Shown in pieces: positions 15,363 through 23,852 of a stretch of DNA of 54,098 nt (positions are counted from its first letter, which is position 1; every line of letters begins with the position of its first letter). The notes beneath the pieces are model-generated. The model searched no databases and was not told the origin of the DNA. It worked only from the letters and a program-made list of their open reading frames with translations. Source of the stretch: an uncultured Deferribacteraceae bacterium (GTDB lineage: Bacteria; Chrysiogenota; Deferribacteres; Deferribacterales; Mucispirillaceae); contig CAMQYS010000012.1 of NCBI GenBank assembly GCA_947039395.1, positions 1 through 54,098 of the forward strand. The letters are read 5' to 3'. Both the position numbers and the translations under genes were made by a program.

Positions 15363-15707
15363 ATGAATAAAAGTGATAACAAAATCAACTTTAAAGTAGA
15401 TTTAATAACATACTCAAAGATAGAAAGTTACTGCAAAGTAAAAGGTGTATCTATCTCTGATTTTATGCGTTTAGCAGTCAGTAATCATTTTGAGGATAAT
15501 CGTCTACTTAAAGAACAAGCCGATAAACTTGATGATTATAACAAACTCACAGAAGTGATATTTCAAGTAAACTCTAATGCGTTTGAAACGCTAGAAAAGA
15601 GTAAAGAGTATTTTAAGAAACTGTTACAAACTATCATTCTACTTAATCCAAAATTAGAGGATGAGATAATCGCTATATGGCGTAAAGAGGATACCTCTCA
15701 TGAGTAA
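15363..15707 (+). CDS. Ribbon-helix-helix mobilisation accessory protein (TrwA/TraY-like)
   Basis: 114 aa from the ATG at 15363, which has GGAG ten bases upstream; the frame is open earlier but crosses the inverted repeat. Residues 6-45 (INFKVDLITYSKIESYC, then KGVSISDFMRLAVSNH) have the beta-strand, helix, helix layout of ribbon-helix-helix DNA-binding proteins. The rest is helical and probably oligomerises. Relaxosome accessory proteins of MobF plasmids bind oriT and stimulate nicking and the coupling ATPase. The stop overlaps the next start by eight bases, so the two genes are translationally coupled, the usual trwA-trwB order. Confidence 0.7.
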   Translation: MNKSDNKINFKVDLITYSKIESYCKVKGVSISDFMRLAVSNHFEDNRLLKEQADKLDDYNKLTEVIFQVNSNAFETLEKSKEYFKKLLQTIILLNPKLEDEIIAIWRKEDTSHE

Positions 15708-17052
15708 CAACAGTATTAAAAATAGAGGGTTCATCGACTTTGAAACTTTCTATAACAACATGAGAATGATAATAAAAATGCAGAGTAAGATCATCTTAGT
15801 TTTAATCGTATTACAACTAGTTATATGTATCGCATTGTTCATTATTATGCATAGCAAAACGGAGCTATCAATTATGATAAGTTACGTCAAAAGTTACTTC
15901 GTTTTCAATAAAGAAAATATAACTAAAATATTAATTGATAATCAGTTTTATGAGATCACATACAGTCAACTTAGAGATACATATAAGTTGAAAGTTATAC
16001 ATTGGTTAAAGGAGTTTACTCCTATTATTATGTATACGTTTGTTGTTTTTATATTGTTTATACCTCTCAATATTTTCTTCTATAAAAGGAGTGAATGGCT
16101 TGGCAAGAGTAAACATATTAAAGGCTCAAAACTTATCACATCAAAAGAATTAAATAAAGTTATTAAGATTAAAAAGAAAGATGTATTTCTACCATTTGGA
16201 GAGGTGCTTATGCCAGTTGAATCAGAGGTTAAACATACGTTAATTATCGGTAGACCGGGAGTTGGTAAAACTGTATGTATGAGCCATATTTTAGAGAAAA
16301 TAATCGAACGTGGAGACAGATGTATTATTCACGATTTCAAAGGTGATTATCTGCAAAAATTTTATAGAGAGGGGATTGATATAATCTTTAATCCATTAGA
16401 TGAAAGAAGTTGTTACTGGAACTTTTTTAGTGAAATAGAATCGCCAATCGATGTTGATGCAATCGGTTATGCATTAATTCCTGATGCTAAAGGTGCAGGT
16501 ATGGATCCGTTCTGGAACAATGCAGCACGAGATGTTTTTACTGGTATCGTAAACTACTGTGTTAGAGAGGGTAAAACGAGTTATGAAGAGTTATATAATA
16601 TCGTAACTGCTCCATCAACTGTGATAGCTGATATCTTATCATCAACTGAAGGATCAGAGGCTGGTGCTACAACTATTGCTGATCCTGAAAGTAAACAAAC
16701 TGGATCGATAATGTCTGTTCTAACGCAGTACACAAAGATATTTAATTATACTAAAGATGATACAAGTAGTGATAAAAGATTTGTGATTAATGAGTGGCTA
16801 GAAGATGGTGCAGTCGGTAATATTTATATTACCAACTACTCTACACTGCAAGATACTTTAGCACCTATATTAACTCTTATGATAGATCTTATGGGACGTA
16901 AACTATTATCATTAAAAGATGATAGTAAGCGACGTATATTCTTCCTTCTTGATGAGTTCGGTACACTCCAAAAAATGCAAACTATAACAAGGTTGTTGAC
17001 ACTTGCACGATCAAAAGGTGGTGGAGTTTTCATAGGTATTCAAGATCTATGA
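15700..17052 (+). CDS. Type IV coupling ATPase (TraD/TrwB-like), 5' part up to an in-frame TGA
   Basis: 450 aa. Two N-terminal transmembrane helices (about residues 28-50 and 108-127) anchor the protein; Walker A is IIGRPGVGKT near residue 185, Walker B FFLLDEFG near residue 409, and the motif ARSKGGGVFIGIQDL precedes the stop. In TraD/TrwB relatives that strand continues directly into the next residues, and the frame does the same here: after TGA at 17050 it goes on with QIDKIYGKEHKQTIVNACG to 17580. One base change (TGG to TGA) therefore splits an otherwise intact gene of 626 codons. Coupling proteins bring the relaxase-DNA complex to the type IV secretion channel; no such channel genes are in the window. 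Confidence 0.8.
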   Translation: MSNNSIKNRGFIDFETFYNNMRMIIKMQSKIILVLIVLQLVICIALFIIMHSKTELSIMISYVKSYFVFNKENITKILIDNQFYEITYSQLRDTYKLKVIHWLKEFTPIIMYTFVVFILFIPLNIFFYKRSEWLGKSKHIKGSKLITSKELNKVIKIKKKDVFLPFGEVLMPVESEVKHTLIIGRPGVGKTVCMSHILEKIIERGDRCIIHDFKGDYLQKFYREGIDIIFNPLDERSCYWNFFSEIESPIDVDAIGYALIPDAKGAGMDPFWNNAARDVFTGIVNYCVREGKTSYEELYNIVTAPSTVIADILSSTEGSEAGATTIADPESKQTGSIMSVLTQYTKIFNYTKDDTSSDKRFVINEWLEDGAVGNIYITNYSTLQDTLAPILTLMIDLMGRKLLSLKDDSKRRIFFLLDEFGTLQKMQTITRLLTLARSKGGGVFIGIQDL

Positions 17053-17580
17053 CAGATAGATAAAATCTACGGTAAAGAGCATAAACAGACTATTGTTAAT
17101 GCTTGTGGAAATAACGTTGTGTTCTCTGTTGCTGATAATGAAACGGCTGAAAGTTTATCTAAAAATTACGGTGAATATATATCTATTGAAAGCTACGTTA
17201 CAACATCGATGGGTATACAAGATAATCGTGATGGACAATCAATTAATCAAACTAAAAACAAAGAGAGAATAATTCTACCATCAGAGATTATAGATCTTGA
17301 AACACTTAATTTCTACATCAAGTTTTCAGATTTTAATATCGCTAAATCGTTTCTCACTTATAAAGGGTATGAAGATTTTAATGAACCGTTTATGGTGCGT
17401 AAAGGATTAACTTATCGTGAGATGTTAGGAAGCAAAGAAGAGATTGATGAGAGTATCGAATATGAAGATGATGAGATCGAATATCCAACTATCAATGAGA
17501 TTGAAACGAGAGTTATAGAGGATGAAGAGGCTGATATCACAAGTGAGAAAAAAGATATCAGTGATATTTTCGGTAAGTAA
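17053..17580 (+). pseudogene. Coupling ATPase, 3' part after the TGA
   Basis: In frame with the preceding segment. It contains the C-terminal ATPase strands (IVNACGNNVVFSVADNETAE) and an acidic tail (DEEADITSEKKDISDIFGK), and ends with TAA 26 bases before the next gene. No separate ribosome site stands before the internal GTG at 17119, so independent translation is unlikely. Without readthrough the motor lacks this region. Confidence 0.75.
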
Positions 17581-17606
17581 TAAAAAATTAAAAGGGGCAT
17601 ATATAA

Positions 17607-17852
17607 ATGGCTAAAAAGAAAACAGTAACAGAATTAAGATCAGAAGCTGAAGCGTTAATCAATAAAGCAAAAGAGATCGAGAAAGATGAGAATGCAACAA
17701 TCGGTAAGTATATAAGGGATATCACTTTAAAAGGTTTTAAGATCGATTACGATACACTAAAGCAAGAGTTGAATAATAGATTTGCTTTATCAACAGGCAA
17801 TCAATCCAAAAAAGTTAGCATTAATAATAAGTTAGATACAACTGCTCAATAA
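17607..17852 (+). CDS. Small TraD/MobC-like plasmid protein
   Basis: 81 aa, highly charged. Residues 5-40 form an amphipathic helix (VTELRSEAEALINKAKEIEKDENATIGKY, abbreviated) like the conjugal transfer TraD/MobC-type small proteins that accompany relaxases; the C-terminal half (IDYDTLKQELNNRF) matches the same family layout. AGGGG lies about nine bases upstream of the ATG. It sits between the coupling ATPase and parA, all on the plus strand with gaps of 26 bases, so it belongs to the transfer/partition operon. Its exact role is unproved. Confidence 0.55.
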   Translation: MAKKKTVTELRSEAEALINKAKEIEKDENATIGKYIRDITLKGFKIDYDTLKQELNNRFALSTGNQSKKVSINNKLDTTAQ

Positions 17853-17878
17853 ATAAGCAAAAAGGGAGATAATTAATT

Positions 17879-18619
17879 ATGATAACAATCACATTTTCGG
17901 CTATCAAAGGTGGAGTCGGTAAAAGTAGTATCGCAATACTGCTTGCAAATATATTAAATAAATCAGGACTAAAAGTTTTATGTATCGATGCTGATCCACA
18001 AAACTCTATGAGCTTTTACTACCTGCCTGATAGTAGAGATATAACTGCGAGTTTAGCCAATATATTAAATAACTTTAGCGATATTAAAGAGAACATCGTA
18101 ACAACTGATATCGGTATCGATCTAATACCGTCATCACTAGATTTAATCAACTGTAGAAATGTTGATACAGATATTTTATCTAAACAACTTAAAAAGATTA
18201 ATAAGATTTATGATTACTGCATTATCGATACAGCACCGACGTTTGATAACATTGTGCATAACTGTATTTTGTCTGCTGATAAGATTATATCGCCAGTACA
18301 GTTCTCTAATTTCGATTATAAATCATCACTCTTTTACAAGAATTTGATGTGCGAGTTAGGGTTAGAATCTAAATGGCATATCTTAATCAATAAGTGTAAA
18401 ACTTTCAGAACTGGGACATCTATTACTGCACAGTTTTTTGATATCTATAACAGTTCGTTCTCAAATATTTTGAAGAACAGAATACCTGATACATCGCTCA
18501 TAAAACATTACTTCGATACAGGTGCGAATATCACAAAATCAAAGGTAAAGATTTATGATGCGTTGATAGATTTAACAAGTGAGATAGTAGAAAATAAAGT
18601 AGAAGTGGGAGCGTTTTAA
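17879..18619 (+). CDS. parA: ParA-family partition ATPase
   Basis: 246 aa. The deviant Walker A motif is KGGVGKSSIA at residues 10-19, followed by CIDADPQNSMS (residues 36-46) and DYCIIDTAP near residue 117, all typical of Soj/ParA ATPases. ParA binds DNA in its ATP form and is displaced by ParB-centromere complexes, separating plasmid copies. The short N-terminus, without a helix-turn-helix domain, makes it a type Ib-like or chromosomal-type ParA. GGGAG lies ten bases before the ATG, and the stop is followed within one base by the ATG region of the ParB-like gene, confirming a par operon. The gene itself looks intact. Confidence 0.88.
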   Translation: MITITFSAIKGGVGKSSIAILLANILNKSGLKVLCIDADPQNSMSFYYLPDSRDITASLANILNNFSDIKENIVTTDIGIDLIPSSLDLINCRNVDTDILSKQLKKINKIYDYCIIDTAPTFDNIVHNCILSADKIISPVQFSNFDYKSSLFYKNLMCELGLESKWHILINKCKTFRTGTSITAQFFDIYNSSFSNILKNRIPDTSLIKHYFDTGANITKSKVKIYDALIDLTSEIVENKVEVGAF

Positions 18620-18620
18620 T

Positions 18621-19106
18621 ATGGCTAAATTAACTTTAAATACAATGGATAAGGATAACCTCAATAATAATGCAGGCACGATTGTAATGAGCAACACAAC
18701 TTACACGATCGGTTTTGTTAAACGTGCAAGTATAGAGTTGAATGATAAATTCTCATCGTTGTTCGGTATAAATAATAGTGTGTTAGAGAGTATTATTAGA
18801 GATATGAGAGCGAACGGATACGATAGATCACAGCCATTAATAATATGGAAAGAGAAAGGTGTATTGATTGATGGACACACACGATTTAAGGCGACAGAGA
18901 TTGTAGAGATTGATGATATACCTGCGATATATTTATCGTTCAAAGATGATGGAGAGGTTTTAGACTACATGTATAAACTCCAGTTTAGTAGGAGAAATAT
19001 TACAGATAGTGAACTGATATCGTTGATACCAAAAGCGTTAGAATATTATGTCAAAAGTTACGGCGAAGGATCAAAGGCAGATTATCTTAGAGAGCGATCC
19101 GAATGA
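18621..19106 (+). CDS. ParB-like nuclease-fold protein, frameshifted at the C-terminus
   Basis: 161 aa. The ParB/Srx-type fold is visible: the conserved region MRANGYDRSQPLIIWKEKG near residue 58, VLIDGHTRFKA near residue 77, and IYLSFKDDGEVLDYMYKLQFSRRNITD (the QF-x-RRN box) near residues 100-127. After YYVKSYGEGSK the reading frame runs into TGA at 19106, whereas a shifted frame continues to 19230 with typical downstream sequence. The DNA-binding helix-turn-helix is therefore probably lost or misread. It directly follows parA. Confidence 0.75.
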   Translation: MAKLTLNTMDKDNLNNNAGTIVMSNTTYTIGFVKRASIELNDKFSSLFGINNSVLESIIRDMRANGYDRSQPLIIWKEKGVLIDGHTRFKATEIVEIDDIPAIYLSFKDDGEVLDYMYKLQFSRRNITDSELISLIPKALEYYVKSYGEGSKADYLRERSE

Positions 19107-19230
19107 GATCTATAAAGCTTCTAAAGATGCAGATATTATAAGTAGATATCTGATCGGTGATAATGAAATGAAAAAAGATCTGATTGATAAACATACCAGT
19201 GTGAAAAAAGATAAAGAAGTTGAAAGATAA
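19060..19230 (+). pseudogene. Shifted-frame C-terminal part of the ParB-like gene
   Basis: A second frame reads QIILESDPNEIYKASKDAD, then ISRYLIGDNEMKKDLIDKH and ends at 19230. It overlaps the first frame from about 19060 to 19106. A small deletion between the two GATC-containing stretches near 19067 and 19097 would explain both the missing helix-turn-helix and the shift. Confidence 0.5.
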
Positions 19231-19273
19231 TATTTTCACAAATAGTCAGCACTAACTTTTTCAATAAAAAAAG

Positions 19274-19300
19274 TAGAGGGTAATGAAATGTTACTCTCTA
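19274..19300 (-). terminator. Terminator of the Sel1 gene at 19308-19889
   Basis: TAGAGGGTAA (19274-19283) pairs with TTACTCTCTA (19291-19300), one wobble. On the minus strand it is followed by ACTTTTTTTATTG. It is homologous to the hairpin at 23801-23827. Confidence 0.8.
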
Positions 19301-19307
19301 TTTAAAT

Positions 19308-19889
19308 CTATTTAATTATAATTAAAATTTGTTCGTACTTACTACAATACTTTTTAGGATCAGTTAAACATACCTTATTATATATATACTTAAAATTACT
19401 ACATCCTAAATCGTTGCCACCATCACAAGATTTCTTAAATGCATCTAATGCTTTATCGTAATCAATAGCTACATCATGCCTACCAAAAGAGTAAGTCATT
19501 CCAATATTATTACAACTAATTGTATCTCCACCATTGCAAGCTTTAGTATAGTACTTACAAGCTTTTATAAAGTCTTTTTTTACCACTAATCCATTGTCGT
19601 AAAATGTTCCAACATTATAACACGCGAACATCTTGCCACCGTTACATGCTTTAGTATAATATTCCATTGCTTTAACATAATCGGGTTTGATACCCATATT
19701 ATCATATCTATCGCCAACATTATCATATCTATAACCACTGTAATAAATATCTCCAAGACGTGCACACTCATCAGCGTTACCATTATCACACTTTTCAATA
19801 GACTCGTTGAATAATGATTGATCGTCAGCATATAAAAAAGACGTGCTAGATGATAATAGTAGAAGAAAAACTATAATATAAAACCTCAT
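19308..19889 (-). CDS. Secreted Sel1-repeat (Hcp-like) protein, 193 aa
   Basis: A signal peptide (MRFYIIVFLLLLSSSTSFLYAD, given here in part) is followed by about four Sel1 repeats with paired cysteines (ACNGGKMFACYNVG, ACNGGDTISCNNIG). Two imperfect copies of a YDNxG stretch (RYDNVGDRYDNMG) break the second repeat, a small internal duplication. The C-terminus CSKYE is extended by QILIIIK compared with the paralogue at 9641 because the ancestral stop codon is changed. GGAGGAG precedes the ATG. It interrupts the plasmid-derived region. Confidence 0.85.
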   Translation of the reverse strand: MRFYIIVFLLLLSSSTSFLYADDQSLFNESIEKCDNGNADECARLGDIYYSGYRYDNVGDRYDNMGIKPDYVKAMEYYTKACNGGKMFACYNVGTFYDNGLVVKKDFIKACKYYTKACNGGDTISCNNIGMTYSFGRHDVAIDYDKALDAFKKSCDGGNDLGCSNFKYIYNKVCLTDPKKYCSKYEQILIIIK

Positions 19890-20017
19890 AAATCTCCTCC
19901 AGTATTGAGTTATTAACGTTACTATAATCTATTCCAACTAAAAGTCTATAAGTTGAATATTTTCTTCCTTTATAATTGGAACGTCTGTTTTCATTTTGCT
20001 CTTACCTAAAATCATAA

Positions 20018-20557
20018 TCAATCTTTAAATTTTTCAAGTCTGTTTTTTAGATAAGATTTTATATCTTCTGTATGTGATAAATTAGCAATAAAACTCCAAT
20101 TCCAATCCACAAGTATAAATGAACCTAAATTATTTATTGATTTAAACATGTTAAGTGCAATCACAATATCATTTTCTTTTGCTATATCCAGTGTAAGCCA
20201 TATGTATTCAACAATACCATCTTTAGTTTGACAGAACAACACAACATTTTCATCATTACCATAGGCAGTTATGGAATTGCATAACTCATGATAGGAACTA
20301 TAACCTGTGTATACTTCATCATATTTGAATAAAACTTCACTTATACAACTTTCTAAAGCACTTATTGTGATACCCTTGTCATATGTATCAACGGTGTTTT
20401 TGCTACGCAGGAAAATCTCACTATATCCCTCACCACTTCTATGCTCATCAGCAAATGAATCAATATCTTTTGCCTGATTGATGCAATGCGTTTCATTTTC
20501 TTGTGGTACTATTTCAATTTGCTGAAAATCATCCTCGTAAAAATAGATACTTCTCAT
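20018..20557 (-). CDS. Hypothetical protein, probable immunity-type cargo
   Basis: 179 aa from the ATG at 20557, with GGAGG nine bases upstream; the frame also opens six codons earlier inside the ribosome site. I do not recognise the family. It is a soluble acidic protein with mixed strands and helices (EIFLRSKNTVD, SFILVDWNWSF, IKSYLKNRLEKF). The 75 bases before its start are homologous to those before the gene at 13206, including the end of an upstream reading frame, so it came in through the same kind of cassette. It replaced the 3' part of a Sel1 gene, whose remnant follows upstream. Immunity function is inferred from context. Confidence 0.6.
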   Translation of the reverse strand: MRSIYFYEDDFQQIEIVPQENETHCINQAKDIDSFADEHRSGEGYSEIFLRSKNTVDTYDKGITISALESCISEVLFKYDEVYTGYSSYHELCNSITAYGNDENVVLFCQTKDGIVEYIWLTLDIAKENDIVIALNMFKSINNLGSFILVDWNWSFIANLSHTEDIKSYLKNRLEKFKD

Positions 20558-20632
20558 AACAGACCTCCTTCCCAATTATATTCTTTTTACGGCATTGCAT
20601 CGTACTTTTTTGTTTTCGTGATTAATAAAATA
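20558..20632 (-). repeat. Cassette upstream junction (homologous to 13127-13205)
   Basis: On the minus strand GATGCAATGCCGTAAAA and AATATAATTGG match the region before the gene at 13206, where they read GGTGCAATGCCGTAAAA and AATATAATTGG. In both places they encode CNAVK-(R/S)-I and a stop just before the cargo gene. Confidence 0.75.
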
Positions 20633-20639
20633 ACCTGCA

Positions 20640-20904
20640 CCATACATTATACAGAAATTTCACCGCAGGCATCAATAAAGCCGTCATTACAAGGTTTGGT
20701 TGATAGTTATATTGATTTATTAGTATTTATATCTACTCCTACGGCAATCATATACATGCTACCTAAATCAGTATATCCTGTAGGGTTATTATTTTCACAA
20801 GCAATTTCAGCATACTTTAAAGTAACCATATCTTTTGCATATAGTGAAGTTGATAATAAAGATGTAAAAAATAAAAAATATAAGTGTCTTTTCTATTTAT
20901 TCAT
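20640..20904 (-). pseudogene. Sel1-repeat gene, 5' remnant
   Basis: Starting at ATG 20904 the frame has TAG as fourth codon, then a signal peptide (FLFFTSLLSTSLYAKD), the start of a Sel1 repeat (YAEIACENNNPTGYTDLGSM), a TAA, and KPCNDGFIDACGEIS before another stop and the cassette junction. Its upstream region resembles that of the other Sel1 genes. The DUF-type cargo gene took the place of the rest. Confidence 0.75.
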
Positions 20905-21131
20905 CCAGTATTGAGATAATTAATATTACTATAACATATCTAAACATACTATACTACCTATCTGAACATCAATATTATCTACATATATATGGTTAAATAG
21001 ATATAAAAGAAGAAACTTGCGAAAGTAGGTAAATGAGAATATAACAGTAATTATAATTTATATAGTATCAATATATATGAGGTTTTAAGTTAGTGATAAA
21101 ATAATAGATTAAAGTTTTGGAGATATAAACA

Positions 21132-23738
21132 ATGAGTGTTTTACAACCTGATGATAAGGTAACGTTTTACGAGGCTTCTAAAGATAGATATTGTTTTACC
21201 GTCTTTATCAACAATAATGATAAAACAAATGAAGTTGAATATATGTATAAAAAACTCCAATATGTTTATGTAAAGTTTTTTAGTAACTCAAAGCCATATA
21301 AATATAATTCTAAAAATGTAACGATAGTAAAAAAAAATAATATTTTAAGTGATTCAGAATATATAAAGAAGATGGAGTATTTCTCTGAAGGATCAGAAAC
21401 CATAAAGTTTAAAAACGTTGAAGATGAAGAAGAGGGCGATAGTATTCTTAAAGGTTATTTCGATAAGATTAACGTAATTCCTGATTATTCTGTTCTTGGA
21501 ACATATCTATCTAAACAACCTATTGCTAAGAAAACTTTTGATACAAATAAATTAATTTATCCTTTCGGTATTAATCCAAGTCAAAAAGAAGCTGTAGAAA
21601 ATACTTTTTTATCACAGATAAGTATTATTGAAGGTGCACCTGGCACAGGTAAAACTCAAGTAATATTATCAATTATTGCTAACCTAATATTAAACAACTA
21701 CTCTGTAGCTGTAGTTTCAAATAATAATGCTGCTATTAAAAATGTTGAAGAGAAACTTGAAAAATATAATTTTGATTTTTTAACAGCGTTCTTAGGCTCA
21801 AAAGAGAATAAAGAAAAATTTATCTCTAATCAAGTTGAAAAATATCCTGATCTATCAGCTTGGAAACATAAAGACATTAGCGACTTAGAAGAAACTATCT
21901 ACAATAATATCACCAAAATAGAAACAGGGTTAACTTGTCAGAATGTGTTAGCAAAACTTATTCAATCAAAAGCAGAGTATGTTTTAGAGGATACCTATTT
22001 TGATAGAGATTACGAAACTGCACAGAGAAATATTAAGTTAGAGAAAGCTTTAACTAATATATCTTCAGACAAGATATTTAAATTATGGTTTTATTGTACT
22101 AATCAAAAAGATCGTAAAAAGGATTCTCCATCATTTTTAAATAAATTATTTTTCTTAAGAAAGTTGAAGCATAAATATCTATTTTTAAAAGAGAAAAATC
22201 TTCTTTTATATGTAGCATCTATACAGAAAGCATATTACAACTCTAAAATTAAAGAGTTGGAAAATCTTATAGATGAAATAAATTCATTCCTAACCAACTT
22301 TAACATGGATGAGATGCTGAAGAGTCTTAATGCTAATTCTCTAAAAGTGTTACAACGAAAAATGTTTGATAGATATCAAGGTAAAGAACATAAAAAAGTT
22401 TCAATCAATGAGATGTCTTCAATTAGTACAAGTTTTAAAGATGAGTATCCTATAATTTTTAGCACACTATATTCGATCAAAAATATGTGTAATGATGGTA
22501 GTTTTTTTGATTATATTATTGTTGATGAAGCCTCTCAAGCTGATCTTATAACTAGCGTGCTTGGAATGTCTTGTGCTAAAAATATGGTGATAGTTGGCGA
22601 TCTAAAACAACTTCCAAATGTTATTACAAGAGATGTAATTGCAAAGGGTAAAATGATATGGAGTAAATATAATTATGATGATGCTTATAAATATTTTCAA
22701 CATAGTTTACTATCATCTATTGCAGAGTTATATCCTGAAATCCCATCGGTGTTGTTGAAAGAACATTATCGTTGTCATCCAAAAATAATTAATTTTTGTA
22801 GTAAAAAGTTTTACAATGATGATCTGATTATTATGACAGAAGATATTGAGGATAAAAATACGTTAAGCTCCATAAAAGCTGTAGAGGGTAATCATGCAAG
22901 GGGTAGGTATAATCAAAGACATATAGATATTATATTACAAGAAATTATGCCTAATATTGATGGTAATGCAAGTATCGGAATTATCGCTCCATATAGAGAT
23001 CAAGTTGCAAAGATGAGAAAATATTTTTCTGATAATATAGAGATTGATACTATTCATAAATTTCAAGGTAGAGAGAAAGATATAATAATTTTTTGTACGG
23101 TTGATGATAATATTACAGATTTTGTTGATAATGCTAATATGATTAATGTTGCAGTATCAAGAGCTGTAACAAACTTTTTCTTAGTGTACTCAAATGAGAA
23201 ACCTAAAAGTAGCTCAAATATTTTAGATCTTGTTAATTATATTAAGTACAATAATTTTGATGTTATTTCAAGTAAAGTACGTTCAATTTTCGATCTACTA
23301 TATAAACAGTATGCAGAAGAGAAGATTAGATTTTTAGCAAAGAATAAAGCTGTATCAGTTTATGATTCTGAAAATTTAGCATACGCTTGTATCAATGAAG
23401 TTTTACATGAGAATAATATTAGTTCGATTGATTTTGTTCATGCTATGCCTTTAAAAAACTTTATAAAAACAGATGAAGATTTTACTGATGAAGAGCTTAC
23501 ATTTATTGAAAGAAATTCACATGTTGATTTTTTGTTTTACAATACAATGAATAAAATCCCATACTTAGCAGTAGAGATTGATGGACATGAATTTCATAAA
23601 AATAATAGAAAGCAAATAGATAGAGATATTATTAAAGACGGTATTTTAGAAAAAGCTGGGATTAAGTTATTGCGACTTCCTTCAACAGGTAGCAATGAAA
23701 AACAGAAACTCAAGATAGCTATTTTAGGGATAGGGTAG
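21132..23738 (+). CDS. Superfamily 1 (UPF1-like) helicase with C-terminal DUF2726/nuclease-like domain
   Basis: 868 aa. Helicase motifs in order: NPSQKEAVENTF (Q motif, about residue 149), GAPGTGKTQVIL (Walker A, about 169), IIVDEASQAD (Walker B, about 464), GDLKQLPNV (motif III, about 487), EHYRCHPKIINF (motif IV, about 545), IDTIHKFQGREKDI (motif V, about 640) and NVAVSRA (motif VI, about 677). The C-terminal region HVDFLFYNT, LAVEIDGHEFH and GIKLLRLP is a DUF2726-type restriction-endonuclease-like fold. Such fusions are ATP-driven helicases with a putative nuclease, frequently found on mobile elements and in defence islands; the substrate is unknown. GGAG lies nine bases before the ATG. 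It is a monocistronic plus-strand gene with all motifs intact, unlike its decayed neighbours. Confidence 0.85.
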   Translation: MSVLQPDDKVTFYEASKDRYCFTVFINNNDKTNEVEYMYKKLQYVYVKFFSNSKPYKYNSKNVTIVKKNNILSDSEYIKKMEYFSEGSETIKFKNVEDEEEGDSILKGYFDKINVIPDYSVLGTYLSKQPIAKKTFDTNKLIYPFGINPSQKEAVENTFLSQISIIEGAPGTGKTQVILSIIANLILNNYSVAVVSNNNAAIKNVEEKLEKYNFDFLTAFLGSKENKEKFISNQVEKYPDLSAWKHKDISDLEETIYNNITKIETGLTCQNVLAKLIQSKAEYVLEDTYFDRDYETAQRNIKLEKALTNISSDKIFKLWFYCTNQKDRKKDSPSFLNKLFFLRKLKHKYLFLKEKNLLLYVASIQKAYYNSKIKELENLIDEINSFLTNFNMDEMLKSLNANSLKVLQRKMFDRYQGKEHKKVSINEMSSISTSFKDEYPIIFSTLYSIKNMCNDGSFFDYIIVDEASQADLITSVLGMSCAKNMVIVGDLKQLPNVITRDVIAKGKMIWSKYNYDDAYKYFQHSLLSSIAELYPEIPSVLLKEHYRCHPKIINFCSKKFYNDDLIIMTEDIEDKNTLSSIKAVEGNHARGRYNQRHIDIILQEIMPNIDGNASIGIIAPYRDQVAKMRKYFSDNIEIDTIHKFQGREKDIIIFCTVDDNITDFVDNANMINVAVSRAVTNFFLVYSNEKPKSSSNILDLVNYIKYNNFDVISSKVRSIFDLLYKQYAEEKIRFLAKNKAVSVYDSENLAYACINEVLHENNISSIDFVHAMPLKNFIKTDEDFTDEELTFIERNSHVDFLFYNTMNKIPYLAVEIDGHEFHKNNRKQIDRDIIKDGILEKAGIKLLRLPSTGSNEKQKLKIAILGIG

Positions 23739-23800
23739 AGTGATTAATTATGTTGCTTACTACTCTAAAAAGTCAGTACTAACTTATTAGATAAAAAAAG

Positions 23801-23827
23801 AGGGTAACAAAATATTACCCCTCTACT
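23801..23827 (-). terminator. Terminator belonging to a vanished Sel1 gene
   Basis: AGAGGGTAA pairs with TTACCCCTCT (one bulge), followed on the minus strand by seven T. It is homologous to 19274-19300 and now ends the replication-protein transcript. Confidence 0.75.
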
Positions 23828-23852
23828 TAAATCTATTTAATTATAATTAAAA

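Noticed and set aside
15700-17580. Genome-wide TGA reassignment
   Set aside because: TGA ends pgpA through an ATGA overlap and TGG is used throughout for Trp; a single TGA in one decayed gene does not support another code.
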